A stretch of 64,000 bases of DNA from positions 40,561 through 104,560 of the forward strand of contig JBBQHB010000006.1 in the NCBI GenBank assembly GCA_038323575.1. The letters are read 5' to 3'. This DNA comes from CAINVV01 sp038323575 (GTDB lineage Bacteria; Bacteroidota; Bacteroidia; Bacteroidales; Prolixibacteraceae). The stretch's first letter is position 1; the number at the start of each line of letters is the position of its first letter. Below are positions 51,241 to 59,434 of this stretch, piece after piece. A program made the translations under genes and the position numbers. The notes beneath the pieces were generated by a model. It did not search any database and had not been told where the DNA came from. It saw only the letters and a program-made list of their open reading frames with translations.

Positions 51241-52620
51241 ATGATAAAAAGAAAACTGTTATTCGTGCTTTTGGTAGCGAACATTGGCTTTTGTTCGGCC
51301 CAGGCAAATGAAATCAGGGTAAAATCACTAGCCGACCTTCAAAATCAAATAGATAAAGCTGATTCAGGAACCACAATCGTGGTCGAAAACGGAATCTATT
51401 CGGCAGACAATCAGATTACTGTATCTAAAAATGGCACTTCGGCCCGGCCAATCACAATTGCTGCCCAAACGACCGGTGGAGTTGAACTGAAAGGTACATC
51501 CGGATTCCAGATCAGCGGTACAGCTGCATATATCGTCATCAAAGGCTTTAAATTCACCCACGATGCCGGCAAAACCAAAATCGAAGCAGGGGCAAAATAC
51601 TGCAGGATTACCGGCAATGTTTTTGAATGCAATGGCAAAGGTGCTTACCTCACAGTATCCGGAGATGACTGTCAGATAGACCACAACACTTTTCAGCATA
51701 AATTCACCGAAGGGCAGATGATCTCGGTCCAGGGCCCTGGAAGCAGCGGAATGGCGCAGCGGACCTGGATTCACCACAACTATTTCAGCGACTTCACGCC
51801 GGTATCAAATAACTGCAGTTCCATCCAGATCGGTTTGAGCGGAAGAAGTCTGGCATCAGCCTTTTCGATCGTTGAATACAACCTCTTCAACCAGACAAGG
51901 GGCGAAAACGAGAACATCTGCAACAAATCATGCGACAACATTTACCGGTTCAATACATTCGGCGACGGTGTGAGTGAATTGTCGCTGCGGCATGGCAACA
52001 GCTGCCAGGTTTACGGCAATTTCTTCATGGGTTCGGAGGGTATCCGGTTCTATGGCCACAACCACAAAATCTTCAGCAACTATTTCGAACGCTGCAATCC
52101 TGCCATTAACATTGGCAACGGGGACGGCATTGTCCCAAAAGACAAGCTGACTTCCCACGACCGGCCTAATACCTGTTTTGTTGTATTCAACACCCTTCTT
52201 AACAACCAAAGGAATATCATAATGCAGGGGAGAAAAGACGGGCTTGGTGCCACGTTTATTGCTGTGGCGAACAACATCATCCAGGGCGGCAATGAAGCAT
52301 TTAAGATTGACGGCACAATCCAAAATCCGACCTGGACCGGTAACATGATCTGGAAAACAAATGGCGGCGGCAATATTCCCAAAACCGGATATTTCGAGGC
52401 TGATCCGAAATTGATGACACTAGATGCAGAACGGTACCATCTTCAAAAAGATAGTCCGGCAAACGGCAATGCAAAAGGTGTTTATCCATTTGTAAACATT
52501 GATATTGACGGCCTTCAGATTGTTTCAAACCCTAATATCGGAGCAGATCAATCTTCGGAAAGTAAACCAATCAATCTTATACTTACCCCCGAAGAGGTAG
52601 GCCCGAGTGCGAGAAAGTGA
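51241..52620 (+). CDS. Polysaccharide lyase family 6 (alginate lyase/chondroitinase B type)
   Basis: 459 residues from ATG 51241, which starts the signal peptide LLFVLLVANIGFCSAQ; an upstream in-frame ATG at 51196 lies in the repeat-rich leader and is not needed. A parallel beta-helix begins with VKSLADLQNQIDKADSGTTI, the usual PL6 start. Catalytic Lys229 is in ENICNKSCDN and Arg250 in ELSLRHGNSC. Their spacing of 21 is that of Lys250/Arg271 in chondroitinase B. GIRFYGHNHKIFSNYFE is the next family block. PL6 enzymes cleave alginate or dermatan sulfate. Which one cannot be told; sulfatase neighbours favour a sulfated or mixed chain. Confidence 0.92.
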   Translation: MIKRKLLFVLLVANIGFCSAQANEIRVKSLADLQNQIDKADSGTTIVVENGIYSADNQITVSKNGTSARPITIAAQTTGGVELKGTSGFQISGTAAYIVIKGFKFTHDAGKTKIEAGAKYCRITGNVFECNGKGAYLTVSGDDCQIDHNTFQHKFTEGQMISVQGPGSSGMAQRTWIHHNYFSDFTPVSNNCSSIQIGLSGRSLASAFSIVEYNLFNQTRGENENICNKSCDNIYRFNTFGDGVSELSLRHGNSCQVYGNFFMGSEGIRFYGHNHKIFSNYFERCNPAINIGNGDGIVPKDKLTSHDRPNTCFVVFNTLLNNQRNIIMQGRKDGLGATFIAVANNIIQGGNEAFKIDGTIQNPTWTGNMIWKTNGGGNIPKTGYFEADPKLMTLDAERYHLQKDSPANGNAKGVYPFVNIDIDGLQIVSNPNIGADQSSESKPINLILTPEEVGPSARK

Positions 52621-53209
52621 CTGAGTGACGGAAAGACTGGGTGACCGAGGGACAGAATTTAAAAGGGACGAGAAACAGGGAAACGAGTCAGGAGCAAGAT
52701 AATATAAACCTTATTTTCATTTATTTACCTTAGTAGAGAAATTTGAAATGCAAAATCCAACCTTATTACCTTATTTTATTAAAGAAGAAGCCGGTTAAGT
52801 AGTAATTAACTGAACCAATAAGGTAATAAGGTTATATTCAATCTATTATACTCATCTACTTAGGTTTCTAAAATAAATAAGGTTTTACATTATCCTGATT
52901 AGCTGTGGACTGTGGACTGGAGGAGACTCGATTATGAATTGGGGAACGTAACAAGGAGATTGGACCAGGGGTTGAGAGAAAGACAGGCAAGTACGAATCC
53001 GGGGTTTAGCCGCGTAGCGGTGAAATCTTGGTAGCCAGGGGTGAAGCGAAGCGGAGCCCCTGGTAATGGATGCCCGGAGCACAGCCTTCCGCGGGAACAA
53101 GGTGAGAAATGCCATAGTGATCATTTCGGACGGAAGATTCGAATTAGGTAAGAAGCGAAGAAAAACCGCGAACAAATTAATAGTAGTCAAAAAACAAAAG
53201 TTTATAAAC
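52621..53209. other. Non-coding gap with two inverted repeats
   Basis: No gene is supported. A perfect 17-base inverted repeat has arms AACCTTATTACCTTATT (52759-52775) and its complement at 52817-52833. Further on, CCAGGGG (53035-53041) and CCCCTGG (53057-53063) flank a repeat-like segment. The reading frame of the next gene stays open back to 53066, but that part crosses repeat DNA and has no protein-like character. Confidence 0.6.
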
Positions 53210-54718
53210 ATGAATTTCAAAACATCCGCAATAGCTGCCATTTCTACCATTTTATTTTTGGCGCTGACTATTTCTGCCTACCCACAATGGCAATCAAAAT
53301 TCGTCCAAGAATCTGACAGTAAGCTCACCTATACACCTGATGAAAAAGGCAATACCATTCCTGACTTCAGTAAAGTCGGCTATCACAAAGGGGGGCCGAT
53401 ACCCGAAGTTGAGATAGTTAAGACGATCACGGCGCCTTCAAAAGGCGATGCGCAGGAAATGATCCAAAACGCCATAGATGAAGTCGCCAAAATGCCGGTG
53501 AACGCGCCCGGCTTCAGGGGCGCCATATTACTGAAAAAGGGCGTATACAGGATCCAGGGTACGGTATCCATCCCGGCAGGAGGAATTGTATTAATAGGTG
53601 AAGGCGACAATGAACAGGGAACTGTTTTAATTGCCTCGGGAAAAGGGCAAAGAACATTACTAACTGTCTCAGGGAAAGGTTCATCCTCCGAAATATCGGG
53701 TTCCAGGGCAGAGATTACTGATTCATATGTACCGGTGGGAAGCTTTTCATTTCAGGTAAAGAATGCAGCTGTATTCAAAACCGGCGATCTGATCACCCTC
53801 TTCAGACCGGGCACGGAAAATTGGATACACGATCTCAAAATGGACCAGATTATTGGGCGCGAAGGGACTAAACAATGGAAAGCAAAGGAATACGATCTGA
53901 AATTTGAAAGGGTAATTATTAAAATTGAAGGAAATAAAATATTCATTGATCAACCGGTTGTGATGGCCATTGACAAAGAATACGGCGGCGGATCGGTTTA
54001 CAAAACAGCCAACTTCAGAATCCGTGAAAACGGAATCGAAAATATCCTGTTCAAATCTGATTATACCTCGGAAACAGATGAGGATCACGGGTGGTATGCC
54101 ATTCAGTTTCAAAATTGCGAAGATGGCTGGGTGCGGAATGTCACCTCAAAATACTTTGGGAACGGGTGTGTCAGCATGAATAGCGGCAGCAAATACATTA
54201 CAGTTACCGACTCAAAATGTCTGGAAGCAATGTCTGTTATCACGGGCGGGCGGCGCTATTCGTTCAGTATTGGCGGACAAATGTGCCTGGTAATGAACTG
54301 TGAATCGACCGATGCACGTCACGATTTCGTCACCGGATCACGTGTCTGTGGCCCAAATGTATTTTACAACTGCAAGGCATCCAATACCCATGCCGACATT
54401 GGTCCGCACCACCGCTGGTGTGTCGGGACGCTCTACGACAACATCACAACAGACGGGGAAATCAATGTGCAGGATCGCGGCAACTGGGGTTCCGGACACG
54501 GTTGGTCGGGCGCCAACCAGGTACTCTGGAATTGCAAAGTAAAAGCTGCTGCCGTTCAAAATCCATGGGTCTCTGCCAAAAATTATTGTATCGGACTTAC
54601 GGGTGAACAGGTTCCCGGCAGGTTAACCGGCAAACCAAACGGTGAATGGGAGGGATTGAACCAGCCCGGATTGACACCGGTATCACTTTATATGGCACAA
54701 AAATCGTATTCCAAATAA
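53210..54718 (+). CDS. Secreted beta-helix protein, candidate lyase (paralogue of 59435)
   Basis: 502 residues from ATG 53210, chosen because a signal peptide (ISTILFLALTISAYPQ) starts there. VGYHKGGPIPEVEIVKTI, then MIQNAIDEVAKMP, FRGAILLKKGVYRIQGTVSI and IVLIGEGDNEQGTVL form the start of a pectate-lyase-like parallel beta-helix. An inserted strand-rich part (VIIKIEGNKIFIDQPVVM) and late coils follow, ending with HADIGPHHRWCVGTLYDN and NWGSGHGWSGANQVLWNC. The last two blocks recur in the protein at 59435 (GHQRWTTGILLDN, GSGHGWGSAWSVVWNC) and are the most likely active-site region, with conserved His, Arg and Trp. I do not recognise an established PL family. Two cytoplasmic oxidoreductase genes follow at 10 and 4 bases. 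Confidence 0.7.
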   Translation: MNFKTSAIAAISTILFLALTISAYPQWQSKFVQESDSKLTYTPDEKGNTIPDFSKVGYHKGGPIPEVEIVKTITAPSKGDAQEMIQNAIDEVAKMPVNAPGFRGAILLKKGVYRIQGTVSIPAGGIVLIGEGDNEQGTVLIASGKGQRTLLTVSGKGSSSEISGSRAEITDSYVPVGSFSFQVKNAAVFKTGDLITLFRPGTENWIHDLKMDQIIGREGTKQWKAKEYDLKFERVIIKIEGNKIFIDQPVVMAIDKEYGGGSVYKTANFRIRENGIENILFKSDYTSETDEDHGWYAIQFQNCEDGWVRNVTSKYFGNGCVSMNSGSKYITVTDSKCLEAMSVITGGRRYSFSIGGQMCLVMNCESTDARHDFVTGSRVCGPNVFYNCKASNTHADIGPHHRWCVGTLYDNITTDGEINVQDRGNWGSGHGWSGANQVLWNCKVKAAAVQNPWVSAKNYCIGLTGEQVPGRLTGKPNGEWEGLNQPGLTPVSLYMAQKSYSK

Positions 54719-54728
54719 AATATTCCAA

Positions 54729-55760
54729 ATGAAGGCATTGGTATTGAGTGCGTACAAAAAATTTGAACTAATGGATGTTACCATACCGGAATGCAAACCG
54801 GATGAAGTGCTTATCCAGGTAAAAGCCGTTGGTATTTGCGGGAGCGATGTTCACGGCATGGACGGCAGCACCGGCCGGAGGATTCCGCCGGTTATTATGG
54901 GCCACGAAGCATCAGGCGTGATTAAAATAATTGGGTCTGAAGTTACCGGATGGCAGCCCGGTGACAGGGTAACCTTTGATTCAACCATTTACAGACTCGA
55001 CGACTGGTTCACCCGCAAAGGATTTTACAACCTGAGCGACAACCGGATGGTACTCGGCGTGTCATGTCCGGATTTCAGGAAAGACGGGGCATTTGCGGAA
55101 TATGTTGCGGTACCGCAGCACATTCTTTACCGGCTTCCCGCCAGGGTCAGCTTTGAGCATGCGGCCATGGTTGAGCCGGTCGCGGTGGCAATGCATGCCA
55201 TCAACCTGACCAATATCTCATTGAATGATACGGCATTGGTCGAAGGCACAGGAATGATCGCGCTTTTTGTCATTCAGTTGTTGAAACTGGCAGGGTGCGG
55301 ACAAATCATCACGTTCGACCTGGATCAGGATCGCCTGGACCTGGCCTTGAAATTGGGTGCCACACATGCATTTAATGCAGATCACACAGATGTGGCAGAC
55401 GAAGTTAAAAAATTAACCAAAGGCCGCGGAGCAGACATTGGATTTGAAGTGGTGGGCATAACACCGGTTGTAAAAACGGTGATCGATTCAGTCAGAAAAG
55501 GAGCCCAGGTCACCTTGATCGGAAATATCTCAGCAGGGATTGATTTTCCGCTGCAACAGGTCGTCACCCGCCAGTTAAAAATACAGGGAAGTTGCGCCAT
55601 CTGTGGGGAATATGAACAGGTGCTTGAACTGATCAACCGGGGTATGATCGAAATTGATCCGCTGATCAGTGCAGTAGTTCCGCTGGAGGAGGGCGCCGAA
55701 TGGTTCAACCGGCTGTACAACCGCGAAAAAGGCCTTATGAAAGTAATCTTAAAACCCTGA
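54729..55760 (+). CDS. Zinc-type alcohol/polyol dehydrogenase lacking the structural-zinc cysteines
   Basis: 343 residues, no signal peptide, cytoplasmic. MDR fold: catalytic-zinc ligands Cys37 (GICGSDVHG) and His59-Glu60 (MGHEASG), GDRV, and nucleotide-binding EGTGMIALFVIQLLK with ITFDLDQDRLDLA. The Asp of FDLD at the end of strand 2 favours NAD. The lobe that normally holds four cysteines for a structural zinc (about residues 84-105) reads STIYRLDDWFTRKGFYNLSD, with no cysteine. Relatives oxidise sorbitol, galactitol phosphate, threonine or rare sugars. The tight spacing to an exported lyase-like gene and to a Gfo/Idh/MocA gene suggests a role in metabolising the sugar released by the locus. 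Confidence 0.82.
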   Translation: MKALVLSAYKKFELMDVTIPECKPDEVLIQVKAVGICGSDVHGMDGSTGRRIPPVIMGHEASGVIKIIGSEVTGWQPGDRVTFDSTIYRLDDWFTRKGFYNLSDNRMVLGVSCPDFRKDGAFAEYVAVPQHILYRLPARVSFEHAAMVEPVAVAMHAINLTNISLNDTALVEGTGMIALFVIQLLKLAGCGQIITFDLDQDRLDLALKLGATHAFNADHTDVADEVKKLTKGRGADIGFEVVGITPVVKTVIDSVRKGAQVTLIGNISAGIDFPLQQVVTRQLKIQGSCAICGEYEQVLELINRGMIEIDPLISAVVPLEEGAEWFNRLYNREKGLMKVILKP

Positions 55761-55764
55761 ACCA

Positions 55765-56913
55765 ATGACACGGTACAAAATTAAAACTGCCATCATCGGA
55801 TGCGGGAAAGTATCCCACCTTCATGCTGCTGCGCTGCAACAGGGAGATAACACCGAATTAACAGCCATTTACAGCCGCTCCATCGAAAAAGCGCAGAAAT
55901 TTGCGGCAAAATACGGTATTCAGGCTTTTGATAACCTGGAAACCATGATCAGGGAAGCCCACATTGAAGCAGTGATTGTGTGCACGCCTCATCCTTTTCA
56001 TGCCGATGCGGTTATCAGGGCGGCCCGCTGCGGGGCTCACTGCCTCGTAGAAAAGCCGTTGGCATCGTCACTGCAGGATTGCGACGCCATGATCCTTGCA
56101 TGCAATGAAAACAGCGTTAAGCTGGGGGTAGTAAGCCAGCGAAGGTTTTATGCCCCGGTCCGGCGGCTCCGGAATGCCATAGATGAGGGACGAATCGGCA
56201 ATCCGGTTTTCGGAACAGTTAACATGTTAGGCTGGCGTGATAAAAACTATTACGACAGCGACGAATGGCGCGGTACCTGGGAAATGGAAGGCGGCGGTGT
56301 GCTGGTCAACCAGGCCCCGCATCAGCTGGATATTTTTCAATGGCTGATGGGACCTATCGAAGAAGTTTACGGCACCTGGAAGAACCTGAACCATCCTTAC
56401 ATCGAGGTGGAGGACACGGCGCTGGCCATCGTGAAATTTAAAAGCGGTGCCATCGGAAATATCATCGTCAGCAACGCACAAAAGCCGGGCATTTACGGCA
56501 AGGTGCATATTCATGGCAGCAACGGCGCCTCTGTCGGGGTTCAGACCGACGGCGGGGCCATGTTCATTGCGGGCATGTCGGCCATTGCCGAACCTCCCGT
56601 TAACGACCTTTGGACCATCCCGGGGGAAGAAAGAATGCTGGACGAATGGAAATCGCAGGATGCTGATTTTTTCAACTCAGTCAATGCCATGGAATATTAC
56701 ATGAAATTACAGGACGAAGATTTCTGTGACGCAATTATCAACAACCGGAAGCCAATGGTTTCGGGTGAAGAGGGACGTGTCACGGTGGAGCTGTTCACGG
56801 CAATTTACCGCTCGCAGCGCGACAACATGCCGGTCAGATTTCCCCTTGAACCGGAGGTTGATCGAAACGATTTTGACGGAAGGATTCCGGTACCGGATAT
56901 TAAACAAAATTAA
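55765..56913 (+). CDS. Gfo/Idh/MocA family oxidoreductase
   Basis: 382 residues, no signal peptide. Rossmann motif GCGKVS at 12-17, with SRS at the end of strand 2 suggesting possible NADP use. Catalytic Lys97 in EKP (96-98), and the C-terminal NQAPHQLDIFQWLMG with the conserved His of this family. Members oxidise or reduce sugars, inositols or uronates, often at C2 or C3. It starts four bases after the dehydrogenase, so the two probably act in sequence on the same small molecule. GH29 follows 10 bases later in the same operon. Confidence 0.88.
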   Translation: MTRYKIKTAIIGCGKVSHLHAAALQQGDNTELTAIYSRSIEKAQKFAAKYGIQAFDNLETMIREAHIEAVIVCTPHPFHADAVIRAARCGAHCLVEKPLASSLQDCDAMILACNENSVKLGVVSQRRFYAPVRRLRNAIDEGRIGNPVFGTVNMLGWRDKNYYDSDEWRGTWEMEGGGVLVNQAPHQLDIFQWLMGPIEEVYGTWKNLNHPYIEVEDTALAIVKFKSGAIGNIIVSNAQKPGIYGKVHIHGSNGASVGVQTDGGAMFIAGMSAIAEPPVNDLWTIPGEERMLDEWKSQDADFFNSVNAMEYYMKLQDEDFCDAIINNRKPMVSGEEGRVTVELFTAIYRSQRDNMPVRFPLEPEVDRNDFDGRIPVPDIKQN

Positions 56914-56923
56914 ATTAAACCAT

Positions 56924-58357
56924 ATGAAAAAGAATCTATTAGTCCTTTTTGTTAGTTTGTTTCTCTTACAAACCGTCTTTGCCCAGGAGAGCAGGGAAGC
57001 CCGCGACCAACGCATGAAATGGTGGCGCGAAGCCCGATTCGGCATGTTCATTCATTGGGGCACTTATGCTGTCTGGGGTGGTGTATACCATGGCAATGAG
57101 CAAAAAAGAGGCGGGGCAGAATGGATCATGAACCGCTGCAAAATCCCGGTAGCCGAATACCAGCAGGTAGCTGCTACCTTCAACCCGGTAAAATATGATC
57201 CTGAATCATGGGTTCTTCTCGCCAAACAGGCCGGAATGAAATACATCATCATTACCGCCAAACACCACGAAGGGTTTGCCATGTTTAAATCCAATGCCAG
57301 CAAATTCAACATCGTCGACTTCACCCCTTACAAGAAAGATGTACTGGAAGCGCTGGCCAAGGCCTGCAAAAAGTATAACATGAAGCTGGGCTTTTATTAT
57401 TCGCAGGCGCAGGACTGGAACAATCCGGGCGGATCAGTAGCCCGAAAGGTTGCTGCCGAAGGATGGGCGAATCCCGACTCCGCCCGCATCGATGCTTTTA
57501 CTGCCGCCAACAAAGGACACTGGGATCCTGCACAACTGACCTCCACCATGGACGAATACATGGAAAAAGTAGCAATCCCGCAAGTGAAAGAACTGATGAC
57601 CAACTACGGTGAGGTATCCGTTTTTTGGTGGGACACCCCAACCAACATGACAGATGAATATGCACTGAAATTACAGGCGTTACTGAAACTTCAGCCCAAC
57701 ATCATCACCAACGACCGGTTGAAAAGGCCTAACTTCCCCGGCGATACCGGTACTCCGGAGCAAAAAATACCCGGCGCTGATGAAGTGGGCGACAAGGACT
57801 GGGAAACCTGCATGACCATGAACGGAACCTGGGGTTACCGCACCAGCGACGACAAATGGAAATCTCCCGAAACGCTGATTCACAACCTTTGTGATATCGC
57901 TTCAAAAGGAGGCAACTACCTGCTCAATGTCGGACCCGATGCACTCGGCCAAATCCCGCAACCAAGTATCGACAGGTTGCATGCCGTCGGTGCGTGGATG
58001 AAAGTAAACGGTGAAGCCATTTACGCCACGAAGGCCTCCCCTATCGGGACAATGACTTGGGGCCGCTGCACGCAAAAAGAACAAAATGGTAATACGGTTC
58101 TTTATTAATCAGTCTTCGATTGGCCGAAAGACGGTAAATTGACTGTCCCGGGTTTATATCAACCGATAGCTGCAGTAGCAGTTCTGGCAGATGGAAAGAC
58201 GCTGAAAATGAATGCAACTGCCGCCGGACTGGAAATCGCAGTACCTGATAAAGCGCCGGATGCAATCGCTTCGGTTATTAAAGTTACAGTAAAAGGCCAA
58301 GTAACCGGCATCACCGGAGGTGCAAAAAAGAAAATGAAAACCGGAGCGCTGGATTAA
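56924..58357 (+). pseudogene. GH29 alpha-L-fucosidase gene with one in-frame TAA near the 3' end
   Basis: ATG 56924 begins a signal peptide (LLVLFVSLFLLQTVFAQ). The barrel is complete: RFGMFIHWGTYAVWGG, KYIIITAKHHEGFAMF, nucleophile Asp237 in VFWWDTPTNM and GGNYLLNVGPDALG. The frame meets TAA at 58106-58108 after NTVLY and continues unchanged with SVFDWPKDGKLTVPGLYQPI to TAA 58355-58357. GH29 proteins normally read LYLHVFDWP here, so TTA to TAA explains the break. Without read-through the product is 394 residues and lacks the last 83, which form the C-terminal beta-sandwich. The catalytic domain could still fold. A sequence error is the main alternative. Confidence 0.85.
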
Positions 58358-58449
58358 TTTTCTATTCCCCGTCAGGGGATAATTTAAATGATCAAATTTT
58401 AACTTCAGAAGTCCCCTGGTATTTATTGAAGCACCAAAATTATAATAAT

Positions 58450-59430
58450 ATGAAGATCAGAAAACTACTCGTTATTTCAATCCTCCTATCCGGATTTATA
58501 CTGTTCGGGTTAACTCCAACACAGGCCCGGGGAGTTAGCCTGAAATCATCTTTAAAACCAGCTGTAAAGGAAGGCGGCTTTCAGATGGATGGCTATTTCC
58601 TCTGGTGCCCGTCAGTCATAAAGGTGGATGACACTTACCACTTGTTCTGCTCACGCTGGCCCGAATCTGTGGGGATGGGAGGCTGGACCACCTGGTCGGA
58701 ATGTGTGCGTGCTACCTCCAAAAATCTTTTCGGGCCTTACAAATTCGAGGAGGTAGTCTTACAAAAAGGAGACAGTACCAGATGGGATAAAAACCGTGTA
58801 CACAACGTAAAGATCCTGAAAATCGGCTCAAAATATGTGCTTTACTACATTTCGACCAAGATGAATACCGGTTACGCAACCGCGGATAAAATTACCGGTC
58901 CATGGACGCGCATCGACAAACCCGCCATGCACGTGACCAACCCGGCCATCCTGGTAAGGCCCGACAACAGCATCTATGTCATCGGGCGCGGCGAAGGACC
59001 AGACAAAACCAACATTGCAACAGCTTTTTCGGCACCTTCTTTTGATGGCACTTATACCATACTAAAAGAAGGAAACAATGTTCTGCCTGATGATTATGAA
59101 CTGGAAGATCCGACCATCTGGTGGGCCAACAACCAGTACAACATCCTGGTCAACGACTGGAAAGCCAAAGCAACCGGGACATCCAAAGCAGGCGCACAGT
59201 ATTTTTCCAAAGACGGTCTGTCGTATACACTGGTTTCCAGGGAACCGGTTTTTACCAAAGCTGTTGAGTTCGATGACCACTCCTCCGAAACCTTCAGCCG
59301 GAGGGAACGTCCGTTCGTTTATGTCAATGAAAAAAATGAAGTTACCGCATTCTTTACCACCTGTCTGCCGGCAAACGGTCCGGCCCGCATCATCATCCAG
59401 CCGGTTAGCAATTATTATCCCAAAAATTAA
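58450..59430 (+). CDS. GH43/GH117-like five-bladed propeller glycosidase
   Basis: 326 residues from ATG 58450; an in-frame TTG at 58426 adds eight. Signal peptide (LLVISILLSGFILFGLTPTQA). Propeller features: FLWCPSVIKVDDTYHLFCSR as first blade, NVKILKIGSKYVLYYIST, TNPAILVRPDNSIYVIGRG, and YELEDPTIWWANNQYNILVN, where Glu-Asp in the ELEDP segment matches the acid position of propeller glycosidases. SRRERPFVYVNEKNEVTAFF closes it. Family is likely the group annotated as glycoside hydrolase of GH43-like type with unknown activity. It lies between fucosidase and beta-helix genes in one operon. Confidence 0.7.
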   Translation: MKIRKLLVISILLSGFILFGLTPTQARGVSLKSSLKPAVKEGGFQMDGYFLWCPSVIKVDDTYHLFCSRWPESVGMGGWTTWSECVRATSKNLFGPYKFEEVVLQKGDSTRWDKNRVHNVKILKIGSKYVLYYISTKMNTGYATADKITGPWTRIDKPAMHVTNPAILVRPDNSIYVIGRGEGPDKTNIATAFSAPSFDGTYTILKEGNNVLPDDYELEDPTIWWANNQYNILVNDWKAKATGTSKAGAQYFSKDGLSYTLVSREPVFTKAVEFDDHSSETFSRRERPFVYVNEKNEVTAFFTTCLPANGPARIIIQPVSNYYPKN

Positions 59431-59434
59431 TACC

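Noticed and set aside
53066..53209. N-terminal extension of the beta-helix protein from ATG 53066.
   Set aside because: It crosses palindromic repeat DNA, and a proper signal peptide begins at ATG 53210.
56726..56923. N-terminal extension of the fucosidase frame upstream of ATG 56924.
   Set aside because: It lies inside the Gfo/Idh/MocA gene; the signal peptide starts at 56924.
4405..58357. Reassignment of TAA as a sense codon, suggested by three frames that continue through TAA.
   Set aside because: TAA ends many intact genes in the window at the expected family length, for example SusC, SusD and the PL-like genes.
59078..59434. Long N-terminal extension of the second beta-helix protein.
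   Set aside because: It overlaps the propeller gene in another frame and has shadow-frame composition; a signal peptide begins at 59435.
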